Shown here piece after piece: positions 33,401 through 48,000 of a DNA stretch of 64,000 nt (positions are counted from its first letter, which is position 1; the number at the start of each line of letters is the position of its first letter). Both the position numbers and the translations under genes were made by a program. This stretch comes from Chroicocephalus ridibundus (taxonomy: Eukaryota; Chordata; Aves; Charadriiformes; Laridae), in the NCBI RefSeq assembly GCF_963924245.1, contig NC_086286.1, positions 96,060,639 to 96,124,638 on the forward strand. The letters run 5' to 3'. Under the pieces are notes generated by a model. The model did no database searches. It worked only from the letters and a program-made list of their open reading frames with translations, and was not told where the DNA came from.

Positions 33401-36400
33401 CTCCTGGTATTGGCAACTTTGTGAAGTTGGGCACCTTACTGAGAGTTTCATAGCTTGTCATGGTGGCTCTGCTAAGGAGAGGTCGAGTGGATCCCGTGGC
33501 TCTGGCGTGGTATATAGATGCCAAGTGCTAGGAATTCCTGGAATGTAGAGTTGTGCAGCACTGATAAAGTTTGCTTTGTTTCCTTAGTGACTCGACCCAT
33601 TGAGAAAATGTGGTTCCCTAGGAAGCTTTAATAGCTCAAAGTTGGTATTGAACAAAGGGAAAGGCCCCAACATAATTCTGCTTGTTTTCACCTGCTGCCT
33701 GAAAGATTAATTTTCTCAACCTTAGTATAGAAAATATAACCCTGACTTTTGGAAGTGATTTATAGAGATCCTTCACACTTATCAGTTTGAGTAAATACGC
33801 CGCAGGCTTCTGCGTTCCGGCTACGGTCTTTTCATAACCTACTCGGTTTACAGTGTGGTAATTTCATTTAGGGGCAAGAAAGTTTCAAGGAAAAAAACAC
33901 CTTCTAATTAGAGTGATATAATCACTCTGCTTGCCTGCTGCGGTTTCATATGACTTCAGAAAAATAGTTGAGTGATTAATCTTTAATTTTCCCCATCATT
34001 AACTTAATAAGGAAACGGGAGATAGAATGAAAAACAAACAGCAGAACTGTACAACCGGGACAATATTATGCCAGATCTTTTTGGCTTTTTCGTTTGGTGA
34101 GAAATGCCATTCTGCCAACTACGTGAAGTGTAGCAGCAACTGGTTAGCTCAGATAATTTGTAGAAATCTTCTAACAGGTTTGAAATTTATTGAAGCCTTT
34201 GCAGAGCTTGCTACGCAACTTCCTCCGTCTTCCCCACAGTCCCCTGTGGGTTGGGTGGTTTTTTTCCACAGTTTTATTTGGAAGCAAATGTTGCATAAAC
34301 TAACTTCTAACATCACATAATTCCCTCGCATTCACTTTTCTGTGGGGAAGGAAGACATCCCAGACACTGTAGTGAAATAGCCTTAGAAAGGGTTTGGTTC
34401 TATTTTCGCGCCAGTTGCTATCTTTAGTCACTGCGCTGATAAGCGAACTTAGTTGTGGAGTGGTGCGTTTTTTGTAATGAATGTGACAGGATTGCTCTGG
34501 TCTCTGGGAGAACAAAACAAATGCAATAGTGGAAGCAAGTTGCTCTTTTCGTACATCTTTATTTTTACTGGCTGTAAAATAGGCAACGTAATTCTAGAAG
34601 CTTGAACAGAAAATACGCCTGTCTGTTTGCAAATGTTCTTCTGGAAGCGGTACTTTATTTCATTTGTAAATACTTCTGAAAACATTCCCGTGTACATCTG
34701 TGGGCAGCCACACAGCAACAGAAGTTGCAGCGATCTTAACTAACCTGCGCGGAGGCCTCTGCATGTTAATAATATAAAGTAAACAGCTGAGGAATGTGTA
34801 TTGCTGTTGACAGTGAGCGACTGTAAACATCCTCGACTGGAAGCTGTGAAGCAGCAGATGGGGCTTTCAGTCGGATGTTTGCAGCTGCCAACTGCCACAG
34901 ACGTCAAGAAATGTTTGACACCTAAAGCATAGTTGTCTGTTTAAAACTTCTGTTCTATTTGGTTTATCACAGACATATGAATTTAGGCCAAACTTTTCTA
35001 TGTACTGCTTAATCTTTCTTGTGATGTCTGTGTCTGAATATCTATAAGTCATCCAGTCTCTGGTAGGGGAAAAAAAGGCAAAAATGGAATCAATTAGGTT
35101 ATAGCTTTAACTACAAACTCAATTCTGAGGTTTTACAGGTGAGTTTCCATGCAGCTTGCTTGGCCGTGCAGGTTGCTTGGCTTCATTTCTAAACTCTGCT
35201 GAAGTTTTTACAAGATTATTACGCATGTTTAGCATCTCTGCGAAGGTTCATTTACAGTTTGAAATCCTAGGCCTTGTAGGAAGCAATCACTTACAGGAGT
35301 TCTGGAAACTCAAAATGCACCAATTATAGCAACCATGGAAAAAAAATTATAAAATAATTTTTCCTGGAAGAGGCCCAACCCTGTAAAATGCGAGGGAGGT
35401 CAGGGAGATTTCGTGCAACTGGGTTCACCTCTGACGTATCGCGGCATCTCAGCTGTTTGAGGTTCAGCGATCCTCCCCCTTCTCCCTTCCCTTTCATTCT
35501 CCTTCCCTCCTCCCTTTCACAAAAAGAGGAGGAAACGGCTGAAAGCTGATTCATACTTTTCTAGAAGTCAGTTGAGACAACGTCAAGGCTCCAGTCCTGC
35601 CAACTAGTTTTATGTGTGGGTGGACCCCTGTGCTTAAATATGACCCCAGGACATAGAGAACCGTTTTTGTGATTGAGATGGTATTTAATGATGATTGCTA
35701 TCATACCAGAAAAAGAGCAGCGAGGTTGTAGCACGTAACTGATTGAAGCTGATACAGAAAGCACTAGCGTATTCACTCTTGAGAGAAGATATGCATCTTG
35801 TTGGTATGTATGTTAATATCTGTACCTTTGGTAAAGAGAGTTTTGTTGTTAACTTGTTTTTTCTTGTCATCGGTATCCTTGTTTCTCAAATATGTATGCA
35901 TTTTCATATAAAAGTATGAGGGGGCATAATCTAAACATTAATCTGTCCCTTTGCATTTCACTTCAGATACCGATAACCTAAGACTCTCTGGAGTTTCTGA
36001 TTTTTTTTTTTTTTTTAAAGGAGCTAATATCCTGGTCAGAGACCTTATTATTGACATGTAGGTAGCTAAAGCAGTATCTGCAACGTTAAGAAAGTGTGCT
36101 CTATATTTGAGGAAGCTTCAGTAATCCATGCTTTGCAAACGGCTTTCAGTGTAGATTTGTACATGTGCCATAGATTCAGATTATATTGTATTTCAGTAGT
36201 GCTTGAAGCCTCCTGTTAGGATTTGCACAGTAGATCATCTTGCGCGCTTCACCGTCTGTAGTAAGCTATGAACTCTCCCAACAAGGGATTACAATTTAAT
36301 TCAAGAGCAGTGGCATCAAAGTGGAATCCAGATGACGTGGGCAGGGGACAAACAGGAAGAGTGAGAGGAAAACCAGGGGGGCAGAGGGATGGGTTTGGAA

Positions 36401-37246
36401 GAAACTGTTTGTGTGGGTAGGTGGCTTTGAGTTGTTTGCTTAATTAAAATGGAGGAGGACAGAAGACATATGTTCTTAGCCAGTTACTTGTCCGGCTTTA
36501 AATATCTTGAAAGATGATGGTTTGGTTGGATGGTACGTGGATTTGAAGTCAGGACAGACACTCATGAAGCTGTGTTTTCAGGTTGATCTTTTTGTTTTGT
36601 AAGTACAGCTGAGGGAGCAGGTGAAACAGGTAGAGATTTGCAAAAACCTTTTCTTGTAAACTTAAGAAACTCTGAAAAGCTTGTAGTGAACTCAGAGGAA
36701 GGAGAGCCAATATGAACACAACATTTGATTTACAAGTACTGCAGATTTAGCAATATACTGACTGAGTTCAGGCCCAAGGTAGGTGTCAGAGGTAGGGCTT
36801 ACATGCATTGTAGAAGTAGCAGAATTTTCTGTGAGAATCTGCAGCAAAAAAAGAAATGGAAATTACTGATAACAGATTATATTTGTGAATGACAGGGGTG
36901 GGTATTACTGTTAACAAAACAGGACAATAAGAGATGTGGTTCAACAAATAACAAGATTTTAGGCGAGTGCTTTTGCAGCCTTTCTGGGCTTAAAACTGGC
37001 TTTATTGACAACCCAGAGAATTTCCTGTGACCTTGTAATGAAATTCATGGAAGTTGGACGCACTTGAGAAACACTATCTAGGCAGAGGATTCTTGATATA
37101 GTCTAATCATCTGGAAAGCTTCGCTATATGTTTGAAGAAGAGGATTGAGCAATAGGAGAGAACTTGCGTAGGCAGAGTATTTAATATGAAAAGCAATAAG
37201 TACCTCCTGTGAAGATTTGCATATTGATAATATTTGTGCTTTGGCA

Positions 37247-37552
37247 GGAAATTCTTTCAATGCCCATTCTATTACTCTTCTTCCTGAATTACGTACTGTC
37301 TCAAAGTTCAGTGTGTTTCCTCTTGGAAAATGCAGTAGTATGTTGGGACTGTTTGCTGCAGCCTCTAATCTCACTACATCCACACAAGGAGTTTTCTTCC
37401 AGAAAAACAGCTTCAGACATGTAACCCACTCTTCTGCCAGCTGCCTCTTAAAACCTGTGAGGGCTAAACTTGAGAAGAATGTTAGAGCAGTGGTCCTTAA
37501 TTCCTCTCTACTGGCTTTGTGTTACCCTAAACTCTGGTGTATGTGGTTGTAG
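37247..37552 (+). other. Weak exon-like open frame
   Basis: A plausible acceptor (TTTGTGCTTTGGCAG) is followed by about 100 open codons beginning GNSFNAHSITLLPELRTVSK and ending in a stop at 37550-37552. The opposite strand is also open over 37078-37383. I recognise no family. It could be a terminal exon of an unannotated transcript, but long chance frames of this size are expected in 64 kb. Confidence 0.15.
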
Positions 37553-39479
37553 GTGATACTTGCTGAGGTCACTGTCTCACTTGGAAGGCAGGGTCTTGCT
37601 TTCGGGCCCTGGCTTCCAGATTTGGGTAGGTCAAGTCGAGCCTTCTTCACCCCCCTAGTGAATTAATGGATGTATTCTTAAAAAAGCTGCTTCCCTCCCT
37701 GTCCCTGTTGGAAAGGGAAGAGCCGCTCTCATCTGCGGGGACCTGGTTTTGACTCTGCAGAAGTTCTGTCTGCCGGCCTGGAAGAAGGGAAGGAAAAGGG
37801 GAAAGCTGACCCGTGCTACTTACCCATGCAAGCTGTTTATGGAAATCATCTTCAAAATGATGGGGCAGCTGTTGGAAAAGGCACAATCCATCTGCCTACA
37901 TATGCACTTGTTATGAAGAGAATACAGTTGATGATATGAATGGAAAGCTTTCAGTACTGAGCTGCTGTTCCTACTCAAGCCACACTCAAAACCATAAATT
38001 GTTCAGATATGTGCTTTAACTCTTTGCTTGAAAAGTGACAGTATTAAATAGCCATGCTTCTTGGGAAGTTTTCTTTGTTAATGATATGCGAAATAGGCAT
38101 TATACAATGTGCTTGTTTTGTTTAAAAACACAGTAAAAGAAGACGATCTAATCCTGTAGCTCTACAACAAATCTGAATTGGGAAGGATGACTCTCTTGAG
38201 TTGAATTTGGCTCATAACTCTTTTCCCTTTAAGCAGTAATTTATAGGCCAAGATGCATGAAATCCCCCCCCCTTTTTTTTTTGTACTGCTGTATACAGGC
38301 CGTTATGTTTTTTTTCCTAAAGCTTCAAACAGTTATTATGAAACAAATAAACGAACAAAGGATATGAGAAGGAAGCCACGTGCTTTGCAGTGACATAGTG
38401 TTTTTCCAGATGATGGCTTGAGGCATCTTTTTAGCTGTGGATGTAAACGTAGCTTTTATTTAACAACACTTCTCTTGATTTAATATGGATAGCCAGCATT
38501 TTGCTCCGATTCAGCCTTCCTGTCACTGGCGCTTGATTTTTCTTGCGAGTAAATTGGAGATATTTTCGGTAACTTTCTGTCTTGTGTTGCTGAAGATTTT
38601 TTTCTTCCCCCCTCCCTTGTATGCCCTTTGATTGAATACGTACCTCCTTTGATAATGCAGAGTATAGAAAACTAACTCCAGAGCTTCTGCCTATAGCAAA
38701 GCAAGAATATCAGTGGAAAAGAGGGATATTGCTCAGAGACTTTTTTCCCCAGTGTCTTCGGGGCATCCAGGTGTATTTCAGTCAATAGTTGGTCTTTCAG
38801 CGTCTGCCTGGAGGAGTTCTGAGTGGTTCTGTCCTCTTCATTGTACTTCTCTCTTTTTTTTCTCTTCTCTTTTTTTTTTTTCCTTATTCTTACCTTGTGT
38901 AAGGGCAGAGAATTTGCTTTTAGCACTCAAGGATGCTGTGCAGAGATCTCTTGTCTCTTTGCTTTCACCAGATCACTCATCTCTTTGCCCTCCTCCCTTG
39001 ACCCACCTTTATTCATTAGATGCAACTTCTTGCTTTTGTCTTCAAGGCCATCACAGCTTGTACATGTATTAACTGCCACATCCAGTTGTCCTGTAATGCC
39101 ATTCTCCATTACTGTCTTGAACTTTTTCTATTTTTTTCAAACTTTTTTTGCTCAATTTCAGAAATAAAAGTCAACAACCTTTCTAGCTACTTAACTGTAG
39201 TAAAAGCTTTGGGAAGAGTTTGTGCGCTCTTCTGAAGGCCATAGGCTGTTAAGAGATCTTCTTACAATAATGTTTATAGTACTTTTTTCCCTTGCCCTCA
39301 TCACCTTCTGTATACTTTGAGAGTAGGATTAATATTTTCTTATTGCAGTGTTGATTTTGCAGAGTTGATAGCTGCTTTTCTGATATGTGTTGCCATTTCT
39401 GTCTGCTTTATTCTGTGAAGAATGGTGAAAAATTTTATTTCCTCCAGAAAGATTTTCACCATTCTGCATAGAAATGTGT

Positions 39480-39621
39480 ATATCCTTTATGTTCCTTTAT
39501 ATATATATTTTTATATATGCTTGAAACTAATTGTATTAAGAAATTCTACGATACAAGGCTAATATACTCTGCTGTGTATTTGTGTGTGTGTACATATGTA
39601 TACATACACACAAACATATGT
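39480..39621. repeat. AT/TG dinucleotide-rich low-complexity tract
   Basis: TATATA runs (39498-39518) are followed by TGTGTGTGTG then ACATATGTATACATACACAC. The half-sites are partly self-complementary. It is ordinary simple sequence with potential to form alternative DNA structures. Confidence 0.6.
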
Positions 39622-40883
39622 CAGCAAAGCCAGAGATAATATGGTATGAAGAAGGGAAGAAAGAGGCAAAGGAGGCTGTGCAAGTGGCTCAGTTTTTTTC
39701 ACCCGTTGCCTAGCTGTGCATGCTGAGCAGAGTAAACCAGCCTTGTGTTCTAGAATTTCTTAATACAATTAAGTTCCAAGCACTCTAGCTGTGTTTTACT
39801 TACAACATTATTCCATGGAATATATGCTTATCTGAAGCTCTTGCTCTAAAATTACTGATTTAAAAAAAAAAATAACATTAAGCAACTGAATATTTAGTCC
39901 GTTTACATCAAGAACAAATGCTGCTGTTCCTTTAGAGCAAGGATCTTATTAGTGTGTCAGCAATTTAGCGTATGGATGCTAGAATGAGCCATGAAGTTCC
40001 CCTGTTTTGATTGTTGAAAGCTATGTAACCTTAAAGCCTTTCCACATATCTGGTGCAATTCTAGAATTCATAGCAATGATTAATTCTATGGCTATAAATG
40101 CTTGCCGTCGACACCCTGAAATGTTTTCAAAACATATGGAAGGGTTTTTAACAGCTTAAACTAAACAGTGGTGAAATAATGGAAAGCCTGTTTGAGACAC
40201 ATTTACAACAGTACTTACTATCTCCTTGAAAATAGTACCTGCTATGAGGGGTTTTGGTCTCCCCCATTGTGGGAGAGCATCTGTCATTTGTTTCAGTGGC
40301 CAGTCCAGCCCAAACCACGACATGTATAAATAGTGATGTCCTTCAAGCCGTAATCGGAGCTTCTAAGTAATGCATACAAAGCAGTGAAGGGAAAGAAACT
40401 AGCATAGGCTTGTAGACTTACAGGGCAAAACTCAACTAGAAGCAGTGGGGAAGAGGGTATAAAGCAACGGCAAAGGTATAAAACGGCTCTGCAGAGCTTG
40501 TTAGGTGAGACCCAGGGCTGAGACCGTGCAGATGTACAGCTCTTTGACCAAAGGTGGCCCTGGAAATGGTATAGAAGCTATTTGGCAGGTGACAGAAATA
40601 TGGGTATCTCTGAGTCAGTTAAGTACCTCAAAAATGGTAACTTGAGCAATTAAGCATTTTTACAAAGAGAAAAAATAGGAATTGCATACTGAAAGCAAAT
40701 ACAGTGGTGTCTTAATGTGGAAAAGCACTAGAAATGCAATTTCTCTGTCCAGCAGTGGCTTTGTATTGTTATCGTTACTTCTAAATACTCTGTGAGGATC
40801 TAATTATTCATGAAAGTTGGTAAGAAATACCTGTGGAAAAGATTCGCCTTTCTGAACTTACTGCACCTGTGGTATAGTTAAAT

Positions 40884-42005
40884 ATCATAGAATCATAGAA
40901 TAGTTTGGTTGGAAGGGACTATTAAAGATCATCTAGTTCAACGTCCCTGCAATGATCAGGGACATCTTCAACTAGATCAGGTTGCCCAAAGCCCTGTCCA
41001 ACCTGACCTTGAATGTTTCCAGAGATGGGGTATCTACCATCTCTCTGGGCAACCTGTGCCAGTGTTTTACCACCATCATTGTAAAAAAAATTTCTTCCCT
41101 ATATCTAGTCTGAATCTACCCTCTTTTATTTTAAAACCATGACCCCTTGTCCTGTTGCTACAGGCCCTACTAAAAAGTTTGTCGACGACTTTCTTATAAG
41201 CCCCCTTTAGGTATTGAAAGGCTGCAGTAAGGTGTCCCTGGAGCCTTCTCTTCTCCAGCTGAACAACTCCAACTCTCTGAACCTGTCCTCACGGGAGAGG
41301 TGCTCCATCCCTCTGGACCCGCTTCAACAGGTCCATGTCTTTCCTGTGCTGAGGGCTCCAGAGCTGGATGCAGTACTCCCGGTGGAGTCTCACGAGAGCA
41401 GAGTAGAGGGGCAGCATCACCTCCCTCAACCTGCTGGCCCTGCTTCTTTTGATGCAGCCCAGGATACGGTTGGCTTTCAGGGCTGTGAGTGCACATTGCT
41501 GGCTCATGTCACCAACGTGCTTCTCATCCACCAGCACCCTCAAGTCCTTTTTGGCAAAGCTGCTCTTGATCCCTTCATCCCCCAGCCTGTTATTGATAGC
41601 GGGTGTTGCTCTGACCCAGGTGCAGGACCCTGCACTTGGCCTTGTTAAACCTCATGAAGTTCACACAGGCCCACTTCTCAAGCTTGTCCAGGTTCCTCTG
41701 GATGGCATCCCATCCCTCAGGCGTGTCAACTGCACTGTTCAGCTTGGTGTCATCCACAAACTTGCTGAGCTTGCACTTGGTCCCACTGTCTGTGTCATTG
41801 ATGAAGATATTAAACAGTGCTGGTCCCAATATGGACCGTTCAGTGACACCACTTGTCACCAGTCTCCATCTGGACATTGAGACGTTGATCACTACCCTCT
41901 GGATGCAACCATCCAACCAATTCCTTATCCACTGAACAGACCATCCATCAAATCCATACCTCTCCAATTTAGAGAGAAGGATGTTGTGGGGGACCGTGTC
42001 CAAGC
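40884..42005 (-). mobile_element. CR1 LINE, 5'-truncated copy of 1.1 kb
   Basis: On the left end two ATTCTATGA-type units (ATCATAGAATCATAGAATAG) mark the CR1 3' terminus. The body covers the ORF2 palm domain onward and stops just upstream of the DTVPH motif. It is older than the 25.4 kb copy: several frameshifts and many substitutions separate the coding pieces. Confidence 0.93.
41289..42003 (-). pseudogene. CR1 ORF2 reverse transcriptase, frameshifted
   Basis: The upstream piece (41590-42003, 137 codons) contains DTVPHN, a degraded motif B (GVTERS, residues 52-57, for GVPQGS) and an intact catalytic FVDD at 82-85. The frame then breaks, and a second piece (41289-41543) encodes the thumb region (QCALTALKANRILGCIKR, then LYSALVRLHREYCIQLWSP). 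Dead by frameshift, whereas the 26 kb copy keeps its frame but lost a catalytic residue. Confidence 0.85.
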
Positions 42006-45000
42006 AGGGCTATTTTAAGCTTACCTTCATGAAGAAGGTGAGACCCTTTTATGAGGCAACTTATATGATTTATTTTAGATACGTATTCAGGAATGGTATG
42101 ACTTGTCCCCAGTTGTCATGCTTATTTCTCTCCTTTATCTTCAAAGTCAGTCTAGGATAACTAGCTCAGGTGTGGGTATCTTGGCTTATAGAAGTCTGCA
42201 TGTGGTCAGATGAATACCATCCTTTACTCTCAAAGGAGGAAATTCAAAAGGTAGAAGGCTTTTGAACGAAACAAGGTGAAAGATGAAATATGAACAGAAA
42301 AAGCAGAGTGCTTTGGTATGGCTTCCAAAAATCTTACTATTTGTGGAAGAGCCCACAATCAAGGGAGGTAGTCAAAGATAAAATGGCTGAGAACAGAGGT
42401 GGAAACAGCTATTAAAAATACTTTCTCTTCCTCCTGCCACCAGAAGTCCCTAAATAGATGTCTGTCAGCTTTTATTCCATGAATATAAATTAGCAGATAA
42501 TGAAGCAGTGTATAAAATTAGTAAGAAAATGACATGGATGGAGGGAGGACAGCTGGACAGTTGGAGGAAGAAAGATTTTATTAGAAACAAAAATAACTTT
42601 AATGTTGGTGCTCTGTGACCAGGTAGAAGTCATAGAGCAGTGCTTAAAGACAAAAATACTTGGTGAGTTTATCAGGCATATGGTTCAAAAGCTGGATTTT
42701 AGTCAGATACAAAGGTTGATGGCATTCTTTCCACTTTAGCAAGCCAGGAAGATGTTTAACAACAGCTATTAAAATATGACATAACCTAGAAGATGCCAAT
42801 AACTTGTATCAAGTTATACAGTTAGAGTTAGAGAGGACTAATATGAGAAACTGTGTACTGCTAATCTAAAAGTACTCCAGATTACAGATAGAAACTAATT
42901 TGTGTCAGGGTTTAACTGGGTGAGTAGAGTGTATGACTGTTTATAGGTTGTCAGCTTGACATAATTTTGGACAAAGTGCTGAAAAAGGAGTTGGACCAAA
43001 GTAGGTAAGTGGACTAAATCATGCTGGGAAGTGCAACTGATCTACCGTGTCATCGTTTTATTTTATTTTCAAGTCAGACATTTTAGCAGCCTTATACAAA
43101 AGCCTAGCCTTTATGATGTGTTTCGGGATATTTGATTTGGCAACCCAAACATCACAATGGGGAAAAAAAAAGTAAATATTAACATAGTAAAAAGTCTGGA
43201 TGCAGTGTATCAGAAGGATTAAAAATTGTTGAACAGATTTTAAAACCATAATTATCAATGGAGAATTACTATGGAGTGGTATGTTTCCCTGGGGTGGAGA
43301 GAGGTAGGCATTGATTCTCTGTCTTCGCTTGGTTTATTTTTTTGTTGTTGGTTCATCTGGAAGAAACCAGAGGTATTCCTGGTCACTTAACAAGCTAATT
43401 AAATATTGGAAATGTACAATGAAGATGGGAACAGGTTCATATAGCAGTCTACTTGTATCTCTTAGGAAGCAAGTCGGTACTGTTCTTCTTGAATGTAACC
43501 AAAATATATATACACATTTAGAAATCATAAATTTTGGCTATGTTTATACTTGGTTTTTGTCTTTGAAAAATTGATTGATTGGATAATGGCTTGAAGGAGT
43601 TTTAAGAATATGTGCTTTTAAAAGGCAAAAGAAAGAATTGCATGAAATGCTATGCCTCCAGGATGAATATATGTTATAACAGTGAGGCATTAGAAAATTG
43701 ACACTGTGTAAGCCTGGGTGGTATTTTGTACTTTTCTCCAGCAGTATGTGCTTTGCGGATAGTTGGACCCTGGCTATGACCTAGTACGTAGCTTCTGTGT
43801 TTGAAAAGGGAAGGCAAGGTTGCTGGCCTGTTGCAAGGTAGTGGGCAGTGTTAGCAGATAAGGGGAATAGAGGGAGGCTTGAAGAAGGAATGTCTTTCTC
43901 AGCAAAAAAAAACCACCCCAAAACAACAAAAAAAAAATAGGAAAATGAGCAAAAGCAAGCTAGTAAAGCTGAAAACGTGGAATGGACAAACATGGGAGAA
44001 ACAGTGCCAAAACCTTGTAAACAAGCACTGCAGATAATGCCTTTGAAATACTTTTTCCCCCCCCCCCCCCCCCCACTCTGGGTTTTGAGTCAAGCAGTTG
44101 GGCATGACTCTTTCAGGCGAAATATGTCATCAGTGTACCTCTGATGTGTCTGATCAAAAGCATTCCTGCGTGCCCCAGTGACAGGGTGGAAGCAGAGCAC
44201 TGACCAGCCCCGTGGGGAGGGAAGGTGGGAACAACTGTCTGGGAGGGATCAGCCTTTAACTAAAGGTGTCTTAAACAGTTGTAACTTTGTTTTTTTGAGA
44301 GACTGGGTGCTAAATGTCTTCTGAAAATCAGGTCTTTAGAATTTATCTCCATGCAGTCAGCAAAGAATGTTGATTTTTGTCATAAAATCTAGTTGTGCTT
44401 TTTTGACTCCTAAAGAGGATCTTTAGGGCCATCTTACAGCTTGTGTTAGATGGTATTTTGGAAAGGAATAGAACCTGGCTATATAAAAATAACAGGTTAA
44501 AAGTGTCATTTGAGAGTTCAGAGTTGTCTGGACTCAGACCTGAAGTAGCTGAGCTATGGATTACCTCTAACACTTCAGGATACACCACCATTGTGAGCTG
44601 AGGTTAATAGATCAAATTCCTAAGTTAGTCTGTCTCTGATTCATCCTTTAAGTGTTGTTCCAGGTCTGCAAATTAAGCCAGGCTCTCTACAGCAACTAAT
44701 GTTTCTACTTCTCCCAGCATACTGAACAAGTAAATAAGTCTAGCAAAATCCAAATGCAATTTGGCAAGCCAGGATACTGTTGCAAATACTTGCCAGAATT
44801 GCATTGCCAAAAGCTCTTCTCTGTTTTCAGTAGATTTGGAGTGAAATCAGACAAGATCTCAGCGCTCTCTCCATGGGAACCTTGTGACTCTCTTAAACGT
44901 TCCTACTACTGTGTGGACTGCGTGTAATGAGTGTAGCCGTAGGAGCACTGGGTGCAGGGTGGTTTCCTTGCACAGCGTCCCTCTCCCTGGGTGGAATCAT

Positions 45001-48000
45001 TCAGATGCTTGTTAAATAAATGGGAAAGGAGAACCATGTGTGCTCGTAAATGTTACAGTGATGGGACAATACTGTCTCCAGTTTTTAAAAGTTAGTAGCT
45101 GTTCTGTCCAAGTCTGGCCTTGGTGAAGGTCTAATTTCTGTGGACAGAATGCAGTCAGGAGGGCTTCTGGGTTAACAAATGCCAGAAGATAAAAGAACTA
45201 AAGAATAATGGAAAGAAGTCTACGCTAATACCCTCCAGTTAATTATTTTGTTTTTCCTTTAAATTTCTTGTGGTGCTGGTAGTAGCACAATACAGATTAG
45301 ATGCTACTGTCTCAAGTTTAGACTGTTTGCTAGCAGTAGGGAGCAAATGGTTTGGGGCGTTAGTTAAGCTTTCTGTGTATATATGATGATATGGAAAATA
45401 GTATTTTTACGCTTTGTTCAAATGGTAAGCAGGTAAAGAAAGAGAAATAGATGATGGCAAACAATAGCATTGGGGGAAGAATAAATTGCAGTCTAAAGAG
45501 AGCAAGAAAACTGCTATGGAATTTGAAAGTTGTCACAGGTCTTGTTTCCTCTCCTATTTTTTTTTTTTTTTTTTAAATTTTGTATTCCTGACCTGACAGA
45601 GTAGAATATTCAGGCTGTAGCAAGATGCTGGTATGGCCAGAAATGATGCCTAAGATGGATGTTCGAAGCAATTTAGATCCCAAAAATTAGACAGCATCTC
45701 CCTCTGGAGGCCTTCAAAGGCATCTGTCTGTGCAGGGAACTTTGTACTTATTTTAGGAAGACTGCATTATTAAGTCCCTAAACCTTGTTATTATCCTGGA
45801 TACTCTAGTCACTTCTACCCCACCCTTCATGTTCAGTAAAAACACGATATATGGCAGAACCAGACTGGTCACTGACGGAATGGGAGAACTAACCTGTTCT
45901 GTATGAGTGGGTTTTATGCACCATACTAAAGAAAACTTGTTTCAGGCAGTTCATGCAGGCAGGTTACATAGAAGACTTTGGCAAAAAGGTTCTAGTGAAT
46001 AATGGATCTAGGCAAGAAATTACATTTGGCTGCTGCTTTAGAAGATGGGACCCTAAAGAAGCGACTGCAAAGGCCAAATCTCTTACGTAGCACCAAAACC
46101 CCATTAATGAATAGCCTAAGACTGTTCTACAAGTGGTAGCTATCTTGTCAGTTGGCAAAAGAACAAAGGATGCATTCTGTTCATGACCGATGAAAAACAT
46201 CTGAGTTTTATACTTCTGCACCAAGTTTCTATACTTGCTTTCTTCTTAGTCAGTGAAGACTTAGTAGAGTCAGTGGGCCCTGGATAGCAATTCATCTGAG
46301 CAGCCCTCTGGTCACCTGCCTAAACCTAGTGCCAATTAGCATCTCTAAAACATTGGTAAAAATTGCATACTGCTGAGGAATACAACCTGATACCTGCAGG
46401 GTTTACAACAGAGGTGACTGGAAGTGAGGTGGGAACTCCCAGGATGTTTAAACTGACAGCAGATGCCTATGTCTAGGTACCTGAATTACAGCCAAAGTAT
46501 CTGCTGTAGGATAAGATGAATCTTTGCATAGCTTTTTTTGACTGTAGGGGAAATGTATGTGTCTTTATATGGTTTAGGTGTCTTATCGAGAGTTGAATCC
46601 TTCCCTAAATGTCTTTGTCTTATTAAGTCTGTAAATAGCGAGGGGTACCTGTTTGGATAAAATTTTTGTAAGAAGTTATCAGAAAAATCAGGATTTCACC
46701 TGAGAATGTCAAAACAGCGTACTTCTGATAGGTCCGTGCAGTGTTCCGTTGTGGTGAAGCGTTGACAGTGTTCGAAAATAATCTGGTATTTCATCCCAGG
46801 GTAAGTCTGTTTTCCCTTGAGTAAGTCTCTCAGGATTTAGCATGGCCTTTATTCTTTTTGAAACTATATTGTCCCTTCTGTCTGTTGTCTAATCCATGTG
46901 GATGTGTTTTTCTAGATCTGTGCACAACACATGGGAGCTTTGTAAAGTTGCTAACGCTGTGTTTGTCCTGTACCATCTGACAGCCTAAAGACAGGAAGCT
47001 AAAGGGTTTCAATTTCAAGATGGATCAAGTGGAGCATATTGGAAACCTGTAAACAAGAAGTCTGATCTCCCCTCTTTTTTTCCCCTTAAGTCTGCACCAT
47101 AGCAACTATCTATACAGAAGGATTTCATGTCTTGTATGAGGAAATCTGTAGAGAAGCCTTGTTCTTTTGTTCATTTCTATCACAAAGATATGTTAGACGA
47201 ACATATCTGGTGCTGTCTTGGAAAGCTGGGTGTTTCATTCCTGGGAGGAACCAACTGCAGATACTAGCTTTGTTAAAAGATCTTATTTTTCTGTTATGCT
47301 TCCTTCCACGTCAGTGTGCTGAGTTGAGAATCCAGTTGTGTGTGCAAGTTTTCTAATCTGAGCGTTTCTCCTCCTCAACAGGAAGATCTGCGGGTTCTTC
47401 ACGTTAGTTAAATGGAATGAAACTGGTAGCTTTAGGAAAAAGAGAACATGAGTGTTTCAGTACAGCACTTGAATAATTAAAATTTGGAACTGAACGTATT
47501 TTCACCTCAGGCATTTTGCAGTTGCTGCTTATGAGGACAATATTATTTCGGAATGATTTGGATTTTTTGTCAGTATCGCTGATTTAAGACTGGTTTAGCC
47601 CTTACAGTGCCAAGTGGATGTATGGTGAGGGGAAGAAGGGGCAACTGTTTCTCATTAGGACACAGACAAAAAGCTGCAAGCATAAAATAAAGGTATGAAA
47701 AGCATCTTCCTTGCAGTAGTGTCAGCTGGACCCAGTTCTAAGCCTGTCTACTACTTTTCTGTGGTTATATATGTGGGTTTTTTTCCACTGCCAACTGACT
47801 GTTTGATGTTCGTGAAGGTATTTGCGCAGTGGGGCTGAAGTTTACGTATTCCTGCCTGGATGCTCACCTTGAGGTGAACGTGGTCTGCCTTGTGTTCAGA
47901 AGTGCTTTTATTGTCTACAACTTGTCTTGACTATCTAAGTGTACTCATTCATCATAGCTAAAATAGATTTAAAGTGTTTCTAGGAAGGGTAGCTGGTGCT

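Larger units (their letters stand above)
30488..40883 (+). other. Probable intron, mostly featureless
   Basis: About 10 kb of AT-rich sequence. It contains T-rich tracts at 33195-33211, 33301-33330 and 36001-36017, and an alternating TG/TA tract at 39577-39621. Two weak exon candidates are recorded separately (31630-31681 in findings and the 37247 frame below). No transposon or RNA gene was recognised. Confidence 0.4.

Noticed and set aside
45690..45735. Segment resembling a CR1 CTCCCTGGAGG...TTCAAAGG stretch
   Set aside because: The match is short and not followed by the rest of the CR1 3' end, so it was not called.
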